Positions 24,701 through 33,700 of a stretch of DNA of 64,000 nt are shown here, piece by piece. The first letter of the stretch is position 1. Each line of letters opens with the position of its first letter. Under the pieces are notes generated by a model. It did not search any database and was not told the DNA's origin. It saw only the letters and a program-made list of their open reading frames with translations. The stretch is from Brachypterus glaber. Its lineage: Eukaryota; Arthropoda; Insecta; Coleoptera; Kateretidae. The stretch lies in the NCBI GenBank assembly GCA_958510825.1, contig OY294051.1, forward strand, positions 28,693,265 through 28,757,264. The letters run 5' to 3'. Position numbers and translations under genes: made by a program.

Positions 24701-27700
24701 GATTTCAATATTACACGAGCGCTTAACAAATAAACGTTTAATTGGTTATTTTGCTTTGCCAATAATTTTTATAAATTGTCTTTAAATAAAAATTAAAGAG
24801 TACAAGTTTTAAAAGGGATAACTGACTCTAATTTTCAGGAGGACAATATTTTTATCCAATACATACAGATAATAAGACAATTACCAGCTTTATTTTAAAT
24901 AGATAAACTCAGTAATAACTCCCGCGTGGCTTATACTTTATTGAGTGGATAATTATTTATTTTACCCACTCAACTGTCACTTGTCAAATTATTTTCTTGT
25001 AAATGTCATTAAAATTTTTAATAAAAATATGAATTCCTAAGCTATTTATTGGATAAAACCTTGTATGGCACTCATGGGTAAACCGATATTGCCCTCTCGA
25101 AAAATAACCTGCTTGGCTGACGCCTCGCAGGATAATTTTCTCATGGGCAATATCTTACTTTACCCACTAGTTCCATAAATAACTATTATTAATATTTCGC
25201 GGAACCGAAATTGTAACAAACAGTATTTAAAATTCTATAGAAGCTTGATATTGTCAAACCTACATATCGCCGCTTCCCGTGCAAAGAGGCTTATCTCATT
25301 TTTTGTGATTTTTGATAAGGACCTCGGTCAAGAGCCTTTTGGGGGAAAAACCAATAAATAAACGATTATTATTATTATTACAAAGGGGCTTATCTCAAAA
25401 AAATTCTAAATTGAGTTGGGTGGCAACAAAACAGTAGGCCTAAGGGCCTAACTCAATTTAGAATTTTTTTGAGATAAGCCCTTTTGCAAGGATAGCGACG
25501 ATATGCGTAATTTAAGAAAAAAGTAAAACTAAAGGTGCAATTTGGGCACTTAGTTATCAAGAGGGGATAAACGTAATGAAAAACTTTTTTTTATCAAACT
25601 TTTTAATTTAGTGTTTTTGGGGTCAAAATGGTCGTATCCAATATGGCGAACGTTTTTTTTTTAATTAGAGCAATTTTTACAAGAAATGGTACTAAATCTT
25701 ATACCAGATGTTAAAACTATAAAACTCAAAATGGCTGATTCATTATTATTTTCGATAAATCTTTTATTGTTGGCTGTTTAAAGAAGTGATGACCTTTTTT
25801 TAGTCGTAAACGTTAAACCTAAACGGGGTTGTCAGATTAGGGTTTTGCCCCATTAGCATTTTTGTTTTCCGCCGTCCCTGTTATCATTAATCTGTTCTTT
25901 TATTAATGTTTTACTCGAACTATTGGTAGCTGTATTTTTTTGCAAATTTTTGCCTAAAAGCAAATGTGTTTGACCTAATAATTCAATATTAAAGTCCTCA
26001 GACTTTTAAATTACACAGCCACACAAAAAAAGGTCAGGTTTTTTTTCGGAGACCATTGTATTCCTATGTATTTTGAGGCGCTGAAGCCGAATTTGAGGTC
26101 AAAATAGCACTTTTCCAATTAGTTTTGGAGATAACCTCAAAAAACGATATACTCTTTATACACGAAAATAACGTTATTGAGGTTATCTCCAAAACTGATT
26201 GGATAAGGTGCTATTTTGACCTCTAATTTGGATACAGTGCCTCAAAATACATAGGAATACAATAGTCTCCGAAAAATTCTGGACCTTTTTTTATTCTGTG
26301 CCCTATTGAAAATGACGGGTCTGCGCGTGTATAAATGTTGCATAGACCGGATTTGAGCGGGTGAATTTCATCCGCTCAAGTCCGGTTTATGCACCATTTA
26401 TACCCGCCTATTCTGGACTTTTTTTATTATGTGCCCTATTGAAAATGACGGGTCTGCGCGCGTATAAATGTTGCATAGACCGGACTTGAGCGGGTGAATT
26501 TCATCCGCTCAAGTCCGGTTTATGCACCATTTATATCCGCCCAGACCCGTCATTTACAGCAGGGTGGCCACACATGTAACCACGCAAAAAAAAGTTTAAG
26601 ATTTTTTTCGGAGACCATTCTATTTCTATGTATTTTAAGGCGCTGAATCCGAATTTAAGGTATAATTAGCACCTCATTCGGTAAATTTTGGACATGAAGC
26701 TAAAGAAATGTTATTTTCATACTCAAAAATTACGTTTTTTGAGGTTTGGATTTTCCAAAAACTAATGAGATGAGGTCCTATTTTGACCTCAAATTCGGAT
26801 TCAGCGCCTCAAAATATATAGGAATACAATGGTCTTGTGTGGCTTTGTTATTAGGTCCCAGACATTTTCTAAAAAAAAATTTGCAAAATAAACTTAAATT
26901 AAAAATGTGCGATATTTTTACAACAGGTTTGAAAAGTATATGTTTGTGTATAGAATATAGTTATGTTTTATAAAATAAACTACGCAGTATATTCGCACAT
27001 CCAATATTCGAATCTGTTTTGAAAATATTCACTGTGCGATTTTTAATTTACTATCTTGCTTGATGAAACAGATCATAAATCTCCACGATATCATATTAAT
27101 GGTAGTGTGATTATTTTTGTGTTCTTACTAACAAAAGTAAGTTTATTTGTTTTATATTATTTTAATAAGTCTTGATTAATATTTATTAACACTTTTATTA
27201 TTATTTTTACCAAGTATATTTGCACTTCTTGGCTCTCTTATTTATAGGCTCAGTTAACTGTGATGTAGGTATGCACTGCACATGCACACGCATTTTTTTC
27301 TGCACCAGCATGTTTTTTTTGTACTTTTTTGTATATTTTTTGTATATACAGGGTGATCAATGACTAGCATGCCAAAATTTAAGAGTTGATTCTACATCCA
27401 AAAATATCAAAAAAAGTTCCTATAAAGGTTGGTCCGGAAATGAGCCCTAAGGGCCCTACGACCCTTTAAAATTGTAATAAAATAAGGTTTTTAATTAATA
27501 ACTCTGGTACCCTTTAAGCTAGAGCGACGAGCTTTTGCATGTATACTAGTATTAATGACGGCAATAAGTTTATGTTAATTTATTTTTTTAAATTTATCCA
27601 GAGGCGTGCCTAGACGGACAAAATATGTGAGGCTTAACACATTTTTGCACCAAACTTTTTTTATGTGTAGTTTTTTTGGATTCTTTGTAAAAAAATATAG

Positions 27701-30700
27701 ATTTCTTGAGTTAAAATACATAAAAAATGTCTTATAGTGTAACACTGTAGGAGCAACCGTTTTCAAAAAAAAAATAAATGCAATTAAGAGGAAGCAATAT
27801 TTTGTGCCACCAGAAACGTTACTTTTTAAAAGGCTATTACTCCTTTAATATTAAATTTAGGTGTTTTGGTGAAGAATACTTTTTTGCTCAGTTTTAAATG
27901 AAGAATCACCCTGCAGCATTAAAATTTTATTGATGCTCTTATTTGTTCCCCATTTAATATGTCATCTTCGAAGGGCCATAGCTCCTATAGGGCTCATTTC
28001 CGGACCAACCTTTATAGAAACTTTTTTTTTATATTTTTGGATGTAGAATCACCTCTTAAATTTTGGCATGGCAGTTAATGATCACCCTGTATTTTTGTAT
28101 ATGTACAATTTTTTCAGTACACAATCTCTACTCTAGACTCACAAAAAAAATGAAAGATGGTATTTTTTTAAAAATAAGTTGAGCGTGATTGCAAGGGGAT
28201 GAGTCGTGAAGGGTATTTTTTTGTATTAATTAATAGTACATTAGTGTGTTTACCTACCTACCCACTTTAGTCCCGCAGACACATTACCTAGGGATTAAAG
28301 TAGATACTTTAGTACCTAGAGACTAAAATAGGCACCTTAGTCTTTCTTGGCCAGGACTGAAGTGTAATTTTTAATTCCTGGGAAGTTTTGACTATTTTTA
28401 ATCCCTTAGGATAAAAAGTAACACTTTAGACCCGACAGGGCTGGCAAAAGGACGGGATTTTCCGAAAAAACCGGGACAGGGTATTAACCGGTAAAAAAAA
28501 GGTAAAAACCAGGCCGCAATTGCCCAAATGATTAAAAATTAAGTGGTGGCGTAAAAACCGGAAAAAATTGGTAAATGTGAAATTTTGTTACACAAGGGGG
28601 TTGGTCAATTTTTTTAAAAAAAATTGCGTTACGTAATATATGGACAGCCCCAAAAATACAGAAACGAAAAATAAAGAATTGTAGAAATGTATTGTATATG
28701 CGCCTTCACCAAAATTGCAAATAATTCAAACTCCCTTATTTAGATAAAAAAGATTAATATGTTTGATTTATTAAATTTATTTAAGAGTTTAGTTAAACAA
28801 GATGAGTAAAAGTGAATCGAGTCGAGTCGAGTTTAGTTTAGAGTAGAGTTAGTACTGTAACTTTTTTTTATGGAGTAGATGTTGTATGCATGATTGATTT
28901 GGATTATTTTTAATTATATAAAAATAGCAAACAGAGAAAACCAAACAAAATAGACACAAAGATGTACCTGCTTAATAATACACCAAATAATAAACTAAAA
29001 AGGGTGCGGGTCCACCGCAGTTACTTTCTCGCTTAAAGTTTTAAGATTTTGATTAATTGGTTGTTATTTTCATATCAGTCTGCATTTATTTTCGGTGATT
29101 ATGAAAAAGTAACCCCAAATGTAAATTTTAAGGCGCCTTCGCCAAAATTGCAACAAAAAAATGTTTTACGCCCGTGTGTGATTTTTCCGGGAAAAATCAG
29201 TAATGACATGTTATGTTTGTAATTTGCCATTAACGTACAAAATTTGAGCAAAACTACCTCTGTTTGGGGGGGATAGAGAAACACTAAGAGAGCCCCCTGA
29301 GAAATCTAAAAACCCTGGGTTTGATTTTGATCGGTATGGCCCCTAGGCCTCTGGACGGACGGACCGACGCACACAGGTAAAAAATTCCAAAAAAAAAATC
29401 ATGAAGCGTCGAAAGTTAAATATTTATAAACCTTATAGTGTCCTCTAAATGATGTATGTACATTTTTTTGAAAATGTTTGCGGTCTTGCTTAAAAAATTA
29501 AATTTAAGTGGCACACTGCATACCGGGTGGGCCATTTAAACGGTTAAAAGTCGATATCTCAGGAACTGTATAAGATAGGTTTTTGAAATTTGGTACTAGG
29601 CTTCAATATCAAGGGAAACACCTTTTTATTAAAGCAGATTTTTTTTATCTACACCCTTAGGCGGGAGAGGGGGTAACTTAAAAACTTTAAATAGAATGGG
29701 AATGTTATTTATTCAGATTCAAATTCAGTATAAAAAATTACATAATTGACCGGAAAAGTTTTTTTTAAACCTCAAATTAGGCTGTTAAAAAAACTAAAAT
29801 AAAAAAACGCCATATAAAAAAACTGAAAAATTTGAATATTTTAGTAGTTTTCTATTGTTTAGGTTTATTTAATTGTTTTAAACCTAAAAATGTACAAAAG
29901 AAATCAAATCTCAATTTTTTCCAAAAATTTAAATTTTTTTACCTGACGCGGACATGGAGATAATACCTTTCTATGATTTAATACCCCATATTTGTACTAT
30001 ATTTTAAAATTTAAAAAATACAGCCCTTAAAAAAATTAAGTGTAAGATATTGTATATGCAATGTGCCATTTAAATTTAATTTTTTAAGCAAGACCGCAAA
30101 CATTTTCAAAAAAATTTATATACATCATTTAGAGGACACTATAAGGTTTATAAATATTCAACTTTCGATGCTTCATGATTTTTTTTCCGTTTTTTTTTTG
30201 TGCGACGGACGGACATCGAAAAATCGGTTTTTCGATGTCCGTCCGTCTGTCCGTCCTTCCAGAGGCGTTAATTGTAGATCAAAATCTGGAAAACTTTTTC
30301 GTCATTTCAATACATCTCTCCGAGCTCGCTCGAAAGTAAAAAGGACCAAACTACATAAGACGATAAAAGGTCAAGATAACTTTTTGGTGCGTTTCTTTGT
30401 AATAAAAATAAAACCAAATTGTATAATATTTTTTTTAGTGATCAAGGCTAAATCTATTTTAAATAACAAATAATTCAAGCGTTATTTTTTCTGCCAATAA
30501 ACTGTTTATAATTTATTTCTTTGCCAAAAATATTCAAAAATACACTTAATTGTTCTGGGAATAATAAAATAAGATAAATACATTTTAATGTATGTTATCA
30601 TCGAAAAATTGTTGACCACGAAAACTCAAGAACTCTTTGAGATAAAGGTTTTAAACCTGGACCATATCGTCGGTTTACTTTCTCAACCTCGTATCTCCAA

Positions 30701-33700
30701 AAAAAAATTTCGTTTCTTTGTTCTGATCAATTCTGTACATGATGACGATAACCTGTATGAACTCCAACTAATTATTCCAAAACAAAGTAATTAGGGGTGT
30801 TCCTTTAAAAAATACCTATTTATGCCACTTCCGGTAAAACCGGAAGTCAAAACAAAAAAATTAAATCCACCATTTTATAGCCAATTTAAAATTATATAAA
30901 TCACAAATTGTTTCGTTTTTATCGAATGAAGATTAATCTTAATTTTGGGGGTGGACATAAATAAAACTCACCCGGTTTAGGTTTAACAACACAAAATAAA
31001 ATAATTAATATGGAGCTGGTCGAGCGCCCAAATAATTCAAAATTGGACGGCGCTCAATGCATTACGTCTCTTATGACAATTTTTTTTCTTTTTTATATTT
31101 TTTAATTTCTTCTATTAAAAAAAACTAGTGATGTTTTTTTAAAGTTTATAAATAAAGGGAAAGTAACTATGGCTTTGTTGGCAACAGTATTTTAGGTAGT
31201 TTCACTTTCTAGCTCAAATTTTAGAGCATTTAATTGGCAAGTGAGGGAAATTTCTAAATGTATATAATAATAAAATCGATACCTTATTTCTAAACTATTT
31301 TATCCGGAAACTAGCATAATTCAATAACTTCGATTCACCGGAGCGCGCTCGGCTCGAGAGTAACATATCAGTTGTTAACATAAAAAATGTCTGAAAGTGT
31401 AACACTGTAGGAGTAACCGTTTTCAAAAAAATGCAATTAAGAGGAAGTAATATTTTGTGCCACCAAAAACGTTACTTTTTAAAAGATTACTCCTTTATTA
31501 TTAAATTTAATTGTTTTGGTGAAAAATACATGTTTGTTCAGTTTTAAATGAAGAATCACCCTGCAGCATTAAAATTTTATTTATGCTTTTTTTGTTCCCC
31601 ATTCAATATGTCATCTTCGAAGAGCCGTAGCTCCCTTAGGGCTCATTTCCGGACCAACTTTTATAGAAACTTTTTTTCATATTTTTGGATGTATAATCAC
31701 CTCTTAAATTTTGGCATGGCAGTTAATGATCACCCTGTATATGGGGGATAATATGAAAGCTATCCCTACTCTATAATAACCTTACCATACATTAAAATTT
31801 GTGTTTGGACTGTACCATTTTTAAAGTGTCTTACTTGTACTAAAGATCTGAAAGTACTTATAGTACTTGTTAATGCAACTACTGTTTTTTCGCCATGGAA
31901 AAATCATCTTAAGATACTTAGCAATTACGTAGAGCAGAGTAGAGTTGTTGTGGAGTAGAGATGTTGTAAAGTAGAGAAGTTGTGGAATAGAGATGTTGTG
32001 GATATGTTACAGAGTAGAGATGTTATAATTACAAATATTTTTTAGTCACTTATCGAGTGCATATTGTGAGTAGGATTATTGGGGAATAGGGATGTTACCG
32101 AGTATGGTTGTTGTAGAGTAAGGATATTATGGAATACATTGAGGGTAGGAAAATTGAGAATGGGGATGTAGTCTGTCATCAGTTTAGGACTTAGGTATCG
32201 ATATGATGATGCTCTAAAAGTTTACATTAATGAATAATGTGCACATTAAAGCTAGTCAAAATAAATTAAAAGATCTGTTTTACCGGGAAAAGCTGCCAAG
32301 AACTAAAATTTTATGCTCGTTAGAGACCATTAATTTCATAAGAAGGCACCAAAACATTAGTTTTTCAAACAAACCCATTTGTTCCTACGATGCAAATTAA
32401 AATTTATCACTATATATATCCAAAACAATTGAGTTTATTTTTGGCAAAGAAAAATACATGTTTACCAAAAAAAATCTACATTTGGTTTCGAATTAAAAAA
32501 AATCCATTTAAAATACCGAATAATAAATTATTAATTCTTAAGATGTATTTAGATCTATTTACATTTAAGTTAATTAATTTTTAACCATATTTTTAACAAT
32601 CAATATATTATTCTACAAGCATTTGTAGTGTAGATATTTTAAGAACAATTAGTAAATCATTTATACATAAAATAAACCACAGTGAATTAAGTATACCGCC
32701 CTGCGGTACACCAAATTTATCTAATCTCTTCAGAAATTATTGAATAATTTTAGTTTTCAAACTTTTCATTTAAGTAGCTTTTAAACCACCGAAACTCTTA
32801 TTCTTTAATAATATATTTTTTATAATTTACGTTTATGGATAGTTTCAAGTGCTCTTTTAATTTCCACAAATACACCTATTAAAATTTTTCCTTCATCCAT
32901 TGTTCTTCCCCAATCTTCTATCCTTATTTGTCCAGTTCCTTTCAATTTCATGTAAAGATCGCCTATAGAATTTATCATTTTTTGAAAAAGAAGAACATTA
33001 ATTTAGTCCTTTAGAACCATTTAAAACCATTTATTAAACCAAAACCACATGTGGCGCATCATGCATTAAATTTTATACAAGTTTCAATCGATTGCCATCT
33101 TACATTTTCATAAATGTTCAGCAATTCATAAGGTCTCAATTTTCCGATCTGTCAGTAAATTAGATGGTATGAATGCAGGGTGAATGATTCTTTTTTGTAT
33201 CCTCCATTGGAGGATTCTTTTAAACAGAACACACAGTTAACTAACCTAGACCTTTGGCGATCTTTTGGTCCATAAACCAGGACCTTTTGCAGGATGGTAA
33301 AATCACAGTGGAAGAGTTCAAAATAGCCGTACAACAGTGCTGTTTCGGCCGAAGATACGAAGATTTTCCGCAGGCCATGAAGATGTTCATCGATTCGAAC
33401 TTTAAAATGATAGACTTGAATGACGACGGTTTGGTGGATGCTGACGAATATAGATTTAATTGTATAACGAAGTTTGCAATCGATGATGTTGAGGTGGTGG
33501 ATGAAGCTTTTAGAAATATGCTTAGTGTAAGTAAAAAAAAATAAATACATACCCAAGTAATCCAAGGCCGTACGAATTACTTGGGTTTATATTCTCTTGA
33601 GACAATTTTACTAAAATACGTACGTACGTAATTTCAACTTTTTTCACATCGCACTCTTTATATACTGGGTGTCCCAGCTAAGGCAGATTATTCGTCTTTT

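Noticed and set aside
30063..30473. 136-codon ORF
   Set aside because: Most of it is one arm of the fold-back element 29352-30222 and the composition is not protein-like.
12657..33526. Several separate EF-hand genes
   Set aside because: Exon phases match and EF1 and EF2 loops are completed only by joining the exons, so one gene explains all.
33152..33565. 137-codon ORF on the minus strand
   Set aside because: Antisense shadow of calexcitin exon 3.
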